Positions 32,245 through 41,178 of a stretch of 64,000 bases of DNA are shown piece after piece. The notes under the pieces are model-generated. The model saw only the letters and a list, made by a program, of their open reading frames with translations, was not told the DNA's origin and searched no databases. Origin of the DNA: Clostridia bacterium (GTDB taxonomy: Bacteria; Bacillota; Clostridia; Oscillospirales; Acutalibacteraceae); assembly GCA_029226955.1 (NCBI GenBank), contig JAQXZA010000012.1, forward strand, positions 1 through 64,000, written 5' to 3'. Numbering within the stretch: the first letter of the stretch is position 1; each line of letters starts with the position of its first letter. Both the position numbers and the translations under genes were made by a program.

Positions 32245-32958
32245 TTACATAAACTCAACTAAGCAGCAAAGTATTCCATCGCCGTAAATTCCCACCGTTT
32301 CCTTGAACTCTTGAGAATTATATTTCAGAAAAACAGTGTTGTTCTCTGTGACAGGCTTCTTGTAGGATATTCTGATTTTTGAAAAAGAATCTCTGTCAAA
32401 ACTATCCATTGGCAACGCCTGCAACGCAAAGTCAATATAACGGGTATTGTGAACATGACCGTTAAAATCTATGTCACTGCGGCGTAAATTAAGTTCCGTT
32501 TCCGCCGAATACTCAGTAGGTGTGCGAAGTCTTTGAGAGAATTCAAAAATTTCCTTATCTTCCGGCTGATAAGAAGCAAACAGTTCCTCGCTTATGCGTG
32601 TCAGTTTCGATGTCTTTAGGTCAATAAGAGCAAATTTTGCCTCAGCACGGATAACCTCTATATCGTCATTGTCGGATATAATAAAATCACGGAATGCGGT
32701 ACTTGCCGGAGTTTTACCTCTTACCCAGGTTGTAATGTTAAGACACTCGCCATTTTGAGGACGGCGTAAGATTTTTACCTGCCACTCGGTCAGAATCCAC
32801 GCAATACCGTTCTTATTTGCATCGGCTATACTGTCACCGGCACTTCGAGAATGGTCGTTTGCCGCAGTTTCTAAAATTTGCAAAATAGCTTCATATGACA
32901 GATTTCCGTTTCGGTTGTAATCGCTCGGTCGGGGTATATATCTTGCATGATAGTACAT
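32245..32958 (-). CDS. Acyl-ACP thioesterase
   Basis: 237 residues with two hot-dog folds as in the FatA/FatB-like family (PF01643). Seen are the N-terminal RPSDYNRNGNLSYEAILQILETAANDH region, WVRGKTPAST, and the second-domain DFNGHVHNTRYIDFALQ with the catalytic Asn/His positions. It releases fatty acids from acyl carrier protein in the cytoplasm. AAGGAGG lies just before the ATG. It is the last gene of a minus-strand run of hydrolases. Confidence 0.88.
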   Translation of the reverse strand: MYYHARYIPRPSDYNRNGNLSYEAILQILETAANDHSRSAGDSIADANKNGIAWILTEWQVKILRRPQNGECLNITTWVRGKTPASTAFRDFIISDNDDIEVIRAEAKFALIDLKTSKLTRISEELFASYQPEDKEIFEFSQRLRTPTEYSAETELNLRRSDIDFNGHVHNTRYIDFALQALPMDSFDRDSFSKIRISYKKPVTENNTVFLKYNSQEFKETVGIYGDGILCCLVEFM

Positions 32959-33009
32959 GAATGCCTCCTTATAGTCGATTTTTTCTTAATGCCCGCTAAT
33001 TTGTATTAG

Positions 33010-33900
33010 TCAGTATTTAAGATTTTTAAGCCATTCTTTAATATCTTCCTCTGCTTGACGAGATAAAGCAAACTGTTCTTCGTTAGCAAATTCGGATTTA
33101 TCTTCTGCTGAAAGTCCTTTCTGAAATTCGGGATAGGGTGAATGTATAAACGGATGCTGCCCGCCGTCGTATTCTTTTACGGTATAAGGAACGCCTGCCT
33201 CTTTTAATACTTTTTGATATTGCGGCGATTGTTGCGAAATTTCGTCAGCACCACCTAAACTGAAAAATGCAGGGGCAAGTGTTGAACTTACTTTTTCGGG
33301 CAGCCCCGTTGTCCACGGGCAGAGAAGAATTTGTGATTCCAACTTAAAACCTTTTGCATCCAGCGCAATAGCCGCTTTTGCAGCTAAAAATCCGCCTGCG
33401 CTATGCCCGATAACCGAAAACTTAGTAACATCTGCATTGTATTTGTCTGCGTTCTGTTCAAAATAAGCAACCGTATCCGTGATTTCTGTAACGGCATAAT
33501 CCATAGGCTTTGTATCCAATTTTGTGTAATTAATTGAAACTACGATAACATTCCAATCGTTTGCCCAATAATCGCATTGCGTATCCATTTCATCTGCGTC
33601 GCCCAAAAAGAAACCGCCGCCGTGAGCATTGAATAAAACGGGCAATTTCGCATCTGTCGATGTTTTGGGAATATAAACATTTGCATGAATGTCGCCTTTG
33701 CCTTTTCGTTCAATGACAAGTCTTTGCCCAATGAGTTCACTGTCGGATTTTTTATATTCATTGCGCAGTGCTTCGTTTTCGGTACGCATATTCGTCATAA
33801 AGGCAACCAAGCCGCCAAAAATAAGTGTAAATACAACAGTCAAAACACTTAAAGCAACAACTGATATTTTCCAAAATTTAGATAATTCTTTAAATTTCAT
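33010..33900 (-). CDS. Membrane-anchored alpha/beta hydrolase (esterase/lipase, HSL-like)
   Basis: 296 residues. The N-terminus (MKFKELSKFWK then a hydrophobic helix to about residue 35) is an uncleaved signal anchor, so the catalytic domain should face outward. The oxyanion motif is FNAHGGGFFLGD (about residues 90-101). The nucleophile elbow is VIGHSAGGFLA (about residue 164) and the catalytic histidine is in DGGQHPFIHS. The substrate is unknown; short-chain esters are typical. The first 11 residues repeat those of the small protein encoded just upstream. Confidence 0.87.
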   Translation of the reverse strand: MKFKELSKFWKISVVALSVLTVVFTLIFGGLVAFMTNMRTENEALRNEYKKSDSELIGQRLVIERKGKGDIHANVYIPKTSTDAKLPVLFNAHGGGFFLGDADEMDTQCDYWANDWNVIVVSINYTKLDTKPMDYAVTEITDTVAYFEQNADKYNADVTKFSVIGHSAGGFLAAKAAIALDAKGFKLESQILLCPWTTGLPEKVSSTLAPAFFSLGGADEISQQSPQYQKVLKEAGVPYTVKEYDGGQHPFIHSPYPEFQKGLSAEDKSEFANEEQFALSRQAEEDIKEWLKNLKY

Positions 33901-33901
33901 T

Positions 33902-34102
33902 TTATACCCCCATCAAACTGAGCAACGGATAAATGTTTTCCATAAAATATCCTATTGCCGCTCCAATAGCGGCAAGCGTAGTTATGGTAAGTCCGATAAC
34001 CATACATTTCCAAAACTTTGAAAGCTCTTTGAATTTAAGTTTCTTTTTCCCTTTCGGGCTTTGTTCCGCAGAACATTTTTGATTAAAAACTTGTTCTTCC
34101 AT
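33902..34102 (-). CDS. Small single-span membrane protein
   Basis: 66 residues with an AAGGAG site directly upstream, so probably translated. Residues about 20-32 (KKLKFKELSKFWK) are nearly identical to the N-terminus of the downstream esterase. One hydrophobic helix follows (MVIGLTITTLAAIGAAIGYFM). It ends one base before that gene starts. It may be a duplicated signal-anchor segment or the N-terminal stub of a lost second hydrolase. No known family recognised. Confidence 0.6.
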   Translation of the reverse strand: MEEQVFNQKCSAEQSPKGKKKLKFKELSKFWKCMVIGLTITTLAAIGAAIGYFMENIYPLLSLMGV

Positions 34103-34133
34103 TTTGTTCTCCTTCTACGTAGTTGTAAGATGT

Positions 34134-35379
34134 TCAGAAACTCTTGTCCAATAATTCTAATCCGTAAGTCTTTATATTTCCGCCGACTGCGTCTTGAAGC
34201 CAATTTGCAATACTCGGATTATCGCCTCTCTTATCGAAATAAATTTTAGTGCCTGTTGCCGTATGAACTGTTAAATGACCGTCCTTTTGTGTCTCCTCGT
34301 CCCAAATATAAATTCCGCAATCAGGTATTTGCTCTTGCATATCGGTTAGCATCTTTTTCAATAATTGCTGAAATCTATCGCCTTCGGCTTTTCCGATTGA
34401 CAAAGGCATATCTTTTTGAGATCCTTCATCGAAAAATCTTTGTGCCATTGACAAATTGTAATCGCGTACGGAACAGTCAAATAGAATTTTCATGTTGCCT
34501 CTTTTGCTATGCAATGCAACAAGTGAATCAAGTGTGATATTATCCGAAGTAACAACATCGCTAAACGCCTTGGGCGAATTCCACTCATTCACCATTATAT
34601 CGTGCCAATCTTCGGTAATAAGCAGAGAACTGTCCACATGTACGGTAACATCTTGCGGATTGTTGAACAATTCAATTGCATCGTCCGCCAAAATAGCCGC
34701 TCCGAAACCACCAGCGCTGGAACCTGTAACGAGTAGCTGTTCGGGCGAATCGTTGATATAGTCAAATATCTTCGTCACCAGCTTGCGATAATTATTGTAT
34801 CCTTCGTAATGAATGGTTTTCGTGCTTCCGTCCAACGCAGTATATTCTTTTGTGTTCGTTCCCGCATGGAAATCGCCGTTACAATATGGTACGCCGATAA
34901 ATGTCCAATCTTTAAACATATTGTCTTCTGCGGAGTTTCCGATTCCCCATTCCTTTATAGCGTAAGTCATAACATTCAGTCCCGTGTTCAAACGAGGATT
35001 ATAAAATCCGCCCTCAACATCCATAGACCTTGCCGCCGTATAATCATTTACGCTAAAACTGCCGCCATAGAAATATAGGACGACTTTGTTCTCGCTCCCC
35101 CTTGCGGAAATATCCCTGCCATTTGCTGCCGTCCGAGCTGACAGCATCCTCAATATCTACCGCATACCATTCTCCGACTTTGGGTTCGCCGATCAATTGC
35201 GGCAAATCTTTTCCCATAGTTTTGTTCACAAAAAAGTTTAATATACTGTTAAAGGATAAAGAAATGATAAGGATGACTGCGATTATGATCGAAAAAATAA
35301 TAAACAATTTCTTTTTCTTACTTTTCTTTTCCGGTTTTTTGTCTGTAACGGACTCGTTCAAATCCATTTGTTCACTCAT
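34134..35379 (-). pseudogene. Pectinacetylesterase-family hydrolase, frameshifted in a G run
   Basis: The N-terminal frame (from 35379) begins MSEQMDLNESV, has a lysine-rich stretch and one membrane helix (LFIIFSIIIAVILIISL), and reads into GYFRKG. The rest continues in another frame as SENKVVLYFYGGSF... and ends at 34134. It carries the PF03283-type nucleophile LLVTGSSAGGFGAAIL and the C-terminal DGHLTVHTATG histidine region. The junction is a run of five G on the minus strand (35097-35101). Removing one G restores a 414-residue protein, and the total length of 1246 nt is one base over a multiple of three. It could be a real mutation, phase variation or a sequencing error. Confidence 0.8.
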
Positions 35380-35394
35380 TTTTTATATCTCCTT

Positions 35395-36099
35395 TTAATT
35401 GAGATTATCAATGTAACTTAATAGTTGCATAAAACTACCGCGTGAATATTTTGAAATGTCTTTTCTCTCATTATTCAGCAGGCAGTCGGTAAGTAAAAAG
35501 AAATCTACACCAATCGGCATTGCAGCAGCATCTTCGGTTGTATCGTTGCCCACCATCAAGCAATCGCCGGGTTTAACGCCTATCTTTTCGATTATCTCTT
35601 TGTAGTAAAGCGGGTTCGGCTTGCAATAATGGGAGTTTTCGTAAGAAGTTATCAAAGCAAAATCATCGGGATTTACGCCTGCCCATAGCATTCTTTTCTT
35701 TTGTGCCGCCATAGGAAATATGGGGTTCGATGCGAGTACAAGGGTAAAGCCTTTTTCTTTTAATGTCTGAATTGTCTGATTGGCTTGCTCGTTATAACTG
35801 TTATGGCTTTTCAGCTTATCAAAATCAGTTTCGTAAAACTCATCAAATTTGACTGCATCCGAATAGACCTTGTCGCCGAAAATCCCGGCAAATTCCTTCC
35901 AGAATACTTGCTCGTTCGTTTGCTTTCCGTTATTCATAACCATAGCCTTTGTGCTTTGCCATACGCCGTCAATCAGTCGTTTCGGCTCGTAACCGTATGG
36001 GGCAAGCTTCTTTGACAACCTGTCAAAATATGCCATAGTAAATTCGTCCTGTTGCATAGGCAACAGTGTTCCGTCTAAATCAAATAAAATTGTTGTCAT
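35395..36099 (-). CDS. HAD-superfamily phosphatase
   Basis: 234 residues. The nucleophile motif I is ILFDLDGTLLPM at the N-terminus, motif II is LVLASNPIF, motif III lies around KPNPLYYKEI, and motif IV is MVGNDTTEDAAA. The cap is helical. These proteins dephosphorylate small metabolites; the substrate is unknown. I chose the ATG at 36099 (MTTILFD) with AGGAGG eight bases upstream; ATGs at 36105 and further upstream are less well placed. A DegV remnant precedes it on the same strand. Confidence 0.87.
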   Translation of the reverse strand: MTTILFDLDGTLLPMQQDEFTMAYFDRLSKKLAPYGYEPKRLIDGVWQSTKAMVMNNGKQTNEQVFWKEFAGIFGDKVYSDAVKFDEFYETDFDKLKSHNSYNEQANQTIQTLKEKGFTLVLASNPIFPMAAQKKRMLWAGVNPDDFALITSYENSHYCKPNPLYYKEIIEKIGVKPGDCLMVGNDTTEDAAAMPIGVDFFLLTDCLLNNERKDISKYSRGSFMQLLSYIDNLN

Positions 36100-36115
36100 C
36101 TTCATTTCCTCCTTA

Positions 36116-36460
36116 TTATGTTCGGTACAGAATACCAATCATATTCGGTCCTGTATTTATTCCGATTACACATCCTACCTGATATTCAGCAATCGGAGGT
36201 ATATCCAATGCTTCTGCACATGCTGTTTTCAGGTTTTCAAATGCTTCCCCATTGTTTCCGTATACGAGGGCGTAATTCGTTCCGGGCTTTCGCTCACTTA
36301 TACATCTTTCAACGAGAGAGGAGATTGCGTTTTTATCACCTCTTGCTTTTCCGATGATTTTTGCATCTCCGTCCTCAAATGCTATTAAAGGTTTAAAACT
36401 CATTACATTTCCGATCCAAATTGACTTTAGCTGTAAGCTTTGGTACAATAGAGTTAACAA
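36116..36460 (-). pseudogene. DegV-family protein, C-terminal fragment
   Basis: About 114 codons remain. FKPLIAFEDGDAKIIGKARGD and the end VGCVIGINTGPNMIGILYR match the C-terminal lipid-binding half of DegV (fatty-acid binding) proteins, normally about 280 residues. The N-terminal two thirds are missing and the frame fades upstream of 36424. Likely a decayed gene. It overlaps the region just ahead of the HAD gene. Confidence 0.7.
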
Positions 36461-36589
36461 GATACAATTGTTGTTATTTGAAACGATAGTATCATTTGTA
36501 TTATATAAAATATCCCTATGAATTTCAATGGGAGTAGGACTAATTGAGACTTAACGGTATATATAGTATCATTATTATGAGGTAGCAAA

Positions 36590-37114
36590 ATGGGACGAGG
36601 TACAAAAACAACTGAATTTCTGAAGGAGTGTCTGGCGGACGCATTGATTCAGCTTATGCGTGAAAAACCGTTTGAAAAAATATCTATACAGGAAATCGCA
36701 GACAAATCGGGTGTAGGTCGGGCTACTTGGTTTAGAAATTACAAAGGAAAAAATGAAGCCCTTACATTTAAGCTTATTGTTTTATGGAATCGTTGGTCTG
36801 ATGAGCATAATGTTTCCGTGCGTGACCGCTTTACTTTGCAAAATACAAAGGATTTTTTTCAATTTAATTACGAGATTCGCAGTATTGTTCAGACGATTTA
36901 CTCTTCCGATATGCAGTCTGCCGTGTATGACGCCTTTTATCAGGTAATGATGCCGCAGTACGGAGCGAATGCAAAGGAATGCTATCAGGCACGTTTTTAC
37001 TCATACGGACTTTTTGGCTTGCTTGATGAATGGGTAAAACGAGGATTTAAAGAAACTCCTGATGAAATGGTAAATATACTATATCAGGTTATGGATGATA
37101 GAAATGATAATTAA
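36590..37114 (+). CDS. TetR/AcrR-family transcriptional regulator
   Basis: 174 residues. The N-terminal helix-turn-helix is ISIQEIADKSGVGRATWFRNYKGKNEAL (about residues 32-59), a typical TetR recognition helix followed by the linker. The C-terminal ligand domain resembles the TetR_C_8 type. GAGG lies nine bases before the ATG. Divergently oriented to the HAD/esterase run, it may control that run. The heptamer AGTATCAT occurs twice in the intergenic region (about 36487 and 36566) and could be part of an operator. Confidence 0.88.
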   Translation: MGRGTKTTEFLKECLADALIQLMREKPFEKISIQEIADKSGVGRATWFRNYKGKNEALTFKLIVLWNRWSDEHNVSVRDRFTLQNTKDFFQFNYEIRSIVQTIYSSDMQSAVYDAFYQVMMPQYGANAKECYQARFYSYGLFGLLDEWVKRGFKETPDEMVNILYQVMDDRNDN

Positions 37115-37144
37115 TTCAACACCGTTGAAAATGCACCCAACACA

Positions 37145-37230
37145 CAAATGCACCCGTTTATTTTATGGGGTGCATTTGTATCAAAATAAGAACCGTAATT
37201 CTGATACAATCTATCAGGATTACGGTTCTT
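37145..37230 (+). terminator. Tandem hairpins downstream of tetR
   Basis: CAAATGCACCC (37145-37155) pairs with 37168-37178. AAGAACCGTAAT (37188-37199) pairs with 37219-37230 and is followed by TTTTCTGTTTG. The second is a good intrinsic terminator for the tetR gene. Confidence 0.75.
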
Positions 37231-37527
37231 TTCTGTTTGCAGCCAGACAATAAAAAACTCTGATTTTCAAGACTTTTTCGTCTAAGGATTTTTCTCGGTT
37301 AAATCTTTAAAAGTAATCGTGTGAAAGATGGGTAATCGTGCGAAAGATAGGGTGTAGCATATTTTATCCGTTCGTCCAACGGTGTGATGTCTTTGATTAT
37401 CCTTATAACAACTGCTAAATTTACCATTTTCCAAGTTTTCATAAAATAAAAAGTGAATTACTAGCCAAAAGGTGATAAAATGATAGATGACCAAATCAAC
37501 CATTGAAAACCTAAAGGAGTAATTTAC
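37231..37527. other. Gene-free stretch with a short tandem repeat
   Basis: Two imperfect tandem copies of GTAATCGTGTGAAAGATGG lie at about 37313-37352. A ribosome site AAAGGAG at 37513-37519 leads into the transposase remnant. This stretch may contain the left end of that insertion sequence. Confidence 0.4.
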
Positions 37528-38062
37528 ATGAAAATATTATACACCAAAACACCTATAATAAGCAAGCTAAAAAGCATTTTGGAAAATATTTTCAAAAGAA
37601 AGCACTCCAATCAAAGAACATCTTTTTGATTTGTTAATATCGGTATTGTGTCTGAATGGGTTTCAATCAGTAAAATTCAACTATGAACATTGCATTGAAA
37701 GCATGTCCGGATTTAAGTTAAAGTCATATTATTTTACTCTTAATGAAAGCCGTATTGATCTTACAGAGTGGCTGAAAAACATAATAAATATGGCTTTATC
37801 AATAATTCCTCTGAAGCTTAAAGAACAACCAATTATTTTGTCTGTTGATGATACAATGGTAGAAAAGTACGGAGAAAACTTTGAAAACAGCGAATTACTT
37901 TTTGACCACGCAAAACATAACGGTTCAAATTATTTAAAAGGTCATTGCTTTATAAGCCTTATGCTTTCTATACCTGTACTTGAAAATAATCAGATTCGTT
38001 ATATATCTTTTCCAGTAGGATATAGAATTACCAGTTTCCAAGAAATAATCAAAAGCATCTGA
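37528..38062 (+). pseudogene. IS4-like DDE transposase remnant
   Basis: Starts at ATG 37528 after AAAGGAG. The frame MKILYTKTPIISKLKSILENIF shifts at about 37590 into STPIKEHLFDLLISVLCLNGF. It contains the first catalytic aspartate region LSVDDTMVEKYGENF (about 37848) and DHAKHNGSNYLKGHCFISL. It then breaks off at FPVGYRI with a foreign tail. The C-terminal half with the remaining catalytic residues is missing, so the element is dead. Confidence 0.8.
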
Positions 38063-38096
38063 AGACAACAAAAGAGCATTTTTGGGATAAAAAATT

Positions 38097-38230
38097 TTGA
38101 TATAGTAACAAAAATCAAATGTATAATATATATGTGTCGAGCCTAGAGTGGTGGGGCTGTACGCCTTTAAAGGAACATAAAGGAGCATAATAAATTTTCC
38201 TCCATGCTTAATTGCATGGAGGTTATTTTT
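38097..38230 (+). ncRNA. Candidate small RNA with promoter and terminator at the element edge
   Basis: TTGATA (38097-38102) and TATAAT (38122-38127, 19-base spacer) are followed about 100 bases later by a perfect 9-bp hairpin. That hairpin, CCTCCATGC at 38199-38207 with its complement at 38214-38222, is followed by TTATTTTTT. No reading frame lies between. The result would be an RNA of about 95 nt, or a leader of the YqaJ gene ending in a terminator. Proposed from signals only. Confidence 0.35.
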
Positions 38231-38316
38231 TGTTAAAGTTCATTTTTTCAAGCAGATATTATATATATGATAGCAATATCAAATTACTAAAACATAAAAT
38301 CTATGGAGGTGTTTTT

Positions 38317-39261
38317 ATGAAAGTTTTAGTAAAAACAAAAGACCTGAGCCGTTCCGACTGGCTCAGGTATCGTGCTATGGGCATAGGAGGTTCTGATGTT
38401 TCCGTTGTTGCGGGCATTAATCCTTACCGCTCGGTATATCAGCTGTGGCTTGAAAAAACAGGACAGATTGAACCTGAACAGAGCGACAGCGAATATGCAC
38501 ATTTCGGTACACTGCTGGAACCTGTCATTCGCAAGGAATTTACTGAACGGACAGGATTAAAGGTAAGACAGAAACATATGATTCTGCAAAGTGAAGAATA
38601 TCCCTTTATGCTTGCAAATCTTGACGGCATAATCAATGTTGATGGGGAGAGGTGCATTTTTGAAGCAAAAACAGCTTCGGCTTATAAAACCGATGACTGG
38701 CAAAATGGAATACCGCCTGAATATATGCTGCAAATACAGCATTATATGGCGGTAACCGGTGCAAAGAAAACTTACATAGCTGCTTTGATTGGCGGCAATC
38801 ATTTCATCTGTAAAATGATTGAGCGTGATGATTCAATTATTCAAAAGATTATTGCTATGGAAAAGTGTTTCTGGGAAGTCCATGTTCTGGGCGGTGTTGA
38901 ACCTGTCCCTGACGGTTCATCAGCTACAACAAAATATTTAAACGGCAAATACAGCAATGTAAACGGTAATACGGTAAAGCTGCCGGAAGATATTATTCCT
39001 GAATGTGAAGAGTATAACAGACTTTCAAGTCAGATTGATGAATTGAATACTGAAAGAGATGCCGTTTGCAACCGTATAAAAAATGTACTGAAAGACAATG
39101 AATTCGGTTTGGCAGGGAAGTATAAAATCTCATGGAAAAATGTCAATTCATCCGGCTTTGATAAAACCAGATTCAAGGCAGATAATCCCGAACTGTACAA
39201 TCAGTACATAACACATTCACAATACAGGCGTTTCAGTGTAAGTCAGGCGGTGACGGCATAA
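38317..39261 (+). CDS. YqaJ-type phage recombination exonuclease
   Basis: 314 residues with the lambda-exonuclease/YqaJ fold. Seen are GIGGSDVSVVAGINPYRSVYQLW (about residues 25-47), GTLLEPVIRKEF with the first acidic residue, ANLDGII and CIFEAKTASAY carrying the D...ExK nuclease core, and IQHYMAVTGA. Such enzymes resect double-strand ends 5' to 3' for a single-strand annealing partner, here the next gene, which overlaps by one base. The ATG at 38317 follows GGAGG; a longer frame from 38212 covers the upstream hairpin and is rejected. Confidence 0.88.
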   Translation: MKVLVKTKDLSRSDWLRYRAMGIGGSDVSVVAGINPYRSVYQLWLEKTGQIEPEQSDSEYAHFGTLLEPVIRKEFTERTGLKVRQKHMILQSEEYPFMLANLDGIINVDGERCIFEAKTASAYKTDDWQNGIPPEYMLQIQHYMAVTGAKKTYIAALIGGNHFICKMIERDDSIIQKIIAMEKCFWEVHVLGGVEPVPDGSSATTKYLNGKYSNVNGNTVKLPEDIIPECEEYNRLSSQIDELNTERDAVCNRIKNVLKDNEFGLAGKYKISWKNVNSSGFDKTRFKADNPELYNQYITHSQYRRFSVSQAVTA

Positions 39262-39962
39262 TGGAAGATGTTAAAATCAGGTTGTTAAGAGCCGATGAAA
39301 TTGAGTGTCGTATAGGCACTATAAGCGAAAAGGGATTATCCCTTTTGTTGTATAAGGACGCAAGAGCCGATATGAAAATTCTTGATGAAACCTTCGGCTG
39401 CTTTGGCTGGAAACGTACTCATCAGAGCATTGACGGAAATCTTTATTGTACAGTTGAGATCTGGGACAGTGATAAAAAATCGTGGATAGCAAAGCAGGAT
39501 GTCGGTACGGTCAGCTATACAGAAAAAGAAAAGGGTCAGGCTTCTGACAGTTTCAAACGAGCCTGTGTTTCTGTGGGTATCGGGCGTGAATTATATTCAG
39601 CACCGTTTGTTTGGATATCTGCTCAGAAATGTAATATTCAGCGAAAAAATGATAAGCTGATTTCCTATGACAAATTTTCTGTAAGTGAAATATCCTACAA
39701 TGAAAATCGTGAAATAATCGGTTTGTCGATTATAAACGACGATACGGGAGAAATTGTATATTCTATGATTCAAAAAGGTTCTCAAAAAGCCAATCCTGTA
39801 AATTCACAGTTTTATGAATTTAACAACGAACTGAAAAGAACAGGCGTACTACTTGATGCGGTGCTTGCAAGATACGGTGTCGGCAGTATAGAAGAAATGA
39901 CACCGGAATTACTTAACAAGGCGATTAACAGCCTTAAAAAAACAAAGAACAAATCAGCATAA
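39261..39962 (+). CDS. Rad52/22-like single-strand annealing protein
   Basis: 233 residues. LRADEIECRIGTISEKGLSLLLYKDARADMKILDETFG and GTVSYTEKEKGQASDSFKRACVSVGIGRELY match the bacterial/phage Rad52-like annealing proteins. Its ATG overlaps the YqaJ stop (TAATG), so the two form an exonuclease-annealing recombination pair like lambda Exo/Beta. The C-terminal 60 residues are a flexible, lysine-rich tail. A terminator hairpin follows. Confidence 0.8.
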   Translation: MEDVKIRLLRADEIECRIGTISEKGLSLLLYKDARADMKILDETFGCFGWKRTHQSIDGNLYCTVEIWDSDKKSWIAKQDVGTVSYTEKEKGQASDSFKRACVSVGIGRELYSAPFVWISAQKCNIQRKNDKLISYDKFSVSEISYNENREIIGLSIINDDTGEIVYSMIQKGSQKANPVNSQFYEFNNELKRTGVLLDAVLARYGVGSIEEMTPELLNKAINSLKKTKNKSA

Positions 39963-39969
39963 AAACAGA

Positions 39970-40016
39970 AAACGAACCGTTGGCGATGAAATGAATTTAT
40001 CGCTGACGGTTCGTTT
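39970..40016 (+). terminator. Intrinsic terminator
   Basis: AACGAACCGT with an inner GCGAT pairs with ATCGC and ACGGTTCGTT, followed by TTTGTTT. It separates the recombination pair from the amidoligase operon. Confidence 0.75.
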
Positions 40017-40055
40017 TTGTTTATAAATAATTATTATATGAAGGAGAGCTTTACT

Positions 40056-41177
40056 ATGAACGAAATTACTATGTGCAGTTACTGCGGCTGTGAAATCGAG
40101 GACAATGTATATGAGGTTGAGGGAGAGTATTTCTGTGAAGATTGTTACGAAGATGAAACCTTTGAATGTGAATGCTGCGGTGGCAGATTTCTGAACAGTC
40201 ACGACCATGGGGATGAAAACATAGGACTTTGCCCGGATTGTTACGATGAACATTATCATCGTTGTGTGCGTTGTAACTGCCTGATTCATTCCAGTAATGC
40301 ATATTGGTATGACGGTGATGCCTATTGCAGCGATTGCTATGAGGATGATGAAGATTGTGAAGATGATGACGGTTATATAAATGATTATTATTACAAGCCT
40401 TCACCTGAGTTTTATAAATGTCCTGATGAAAAGCGGGTTCGTTATTATGGCGTTGAGTTGGAAATAGACAGGGGAGGCAGAGATGAGTACAATGCGGAAG
40501 AAATTTATAACACCGCCAACAAAGGCAGTGACATACTCTATATCAAATCTGATGGTTCACTTGATGACGGTATGGAGCTTGTAAGTCATCCCTGTTCGCT
40601 GAAATACCACAGATATAACTTTCCGTGGTTTGATATTATGCAGAAAGCAAAGGATCTTTATTACCGTTCACATAATACAAGCACATGCGGATTGCATATA
40701 CATATCGGCAGGGCAGAACTGGGTGCAACCATAGAACAGCAGGAAGAAGTTATTGGCAGAATTATGTTCTTCTTTGAAAGCCACTGGAATGAAATGTTCA
40801 AATTTTCAAGAAGAAGCGAATATTCACTTGACAGATGGGCATCAAGATACGGCTATAAAGACAGACCGAAAGAAATTCTTGAAGATGCCAAGAAGAACAG
40901 CAAGGGCAGATATGTCTGTGTGAATATCACTAATGAAAATACAGTTGAAATAAGAATGTTCAGGGGAACTTTGAAATGGAATACATTTATGGCAACGATT
41001 GAAATGGTTGATTCCATCTGTGAAAATGCAGTCAATCTTACTGACAGCGATATACATAAGCAGTCATGGAATGACTTTGTTATGCTGATAAACCCTGAAT
41101 ACAAAGAGCTTATAAAGTATCTGAAAGAAAAACGACTTTATGTTAATGAACCGGTAGAAAACGAGGAGGAAATTTAA
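40056..41177 (+). CDS. Amidoligase-family protein with N-terminal zinc ribbons
   Basis: 373 residues. The first 125 are cysteine-rich, with at least four CxxC pairs (CSYCGC, CEDCYED, CECCGG, CPDCYDE, CVRCNC, CSDCYED), so two or three zinc ribbons, ending in an acidic stretch. The rest is an amidoligase of the COOH-NH2 ligase/GCS-like superfamily (PF12224): YYGVELEIDRGG, SDGSLDDGMELVSHP and TCGLHIHIGR, with VEIRMFRGTL near the end. Known members form amide bonds on peptides or metabolites using ATP. The ATG at 40056 follows AAGGAGAG. The amidotransferase gene follows by one base, so it probably supplies ammonia. Confidence 0.85.
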   Translation: MNEITMCSYCGCEIEDNVYEVEGEYFCEDCYEDETFECECCGGRFLNSHDHGDENIGLCPDCYDEHYHRCVRCNCLIHSSNAYWYDGDAYCSDCYEDDEDCEDDDGYINDYYYKPSPEFYKCPDEKRVRYYGVELEIDRGGRDEYNAEEIYNTANKGSDILYIKSDGSLDDGMELVSHPCSLKYHRYNFPWFDIMQKAKDLYYRSHNTSTCGLHIHIGRAELGATIEQQEEVIGRIMFFFESHWNEMFKFSRRSEYSLDRWASRYGYKDRPKEILEDAKKNSKGRYVCVNITNENTVEIRMFRGTLKWNTFMATIEMVDSICENAVNLTDSDIHKQSWNDFVMLINPEYKELIKYLKEKRLYVNEPVENEEEI

Positions 41178-41178
41178 A

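Noticed and set aside
37313-37352. CRISPR-like repeats
   Set aside because: Only two adjacent imperfect copies of about 19 bases with no spacer structure.
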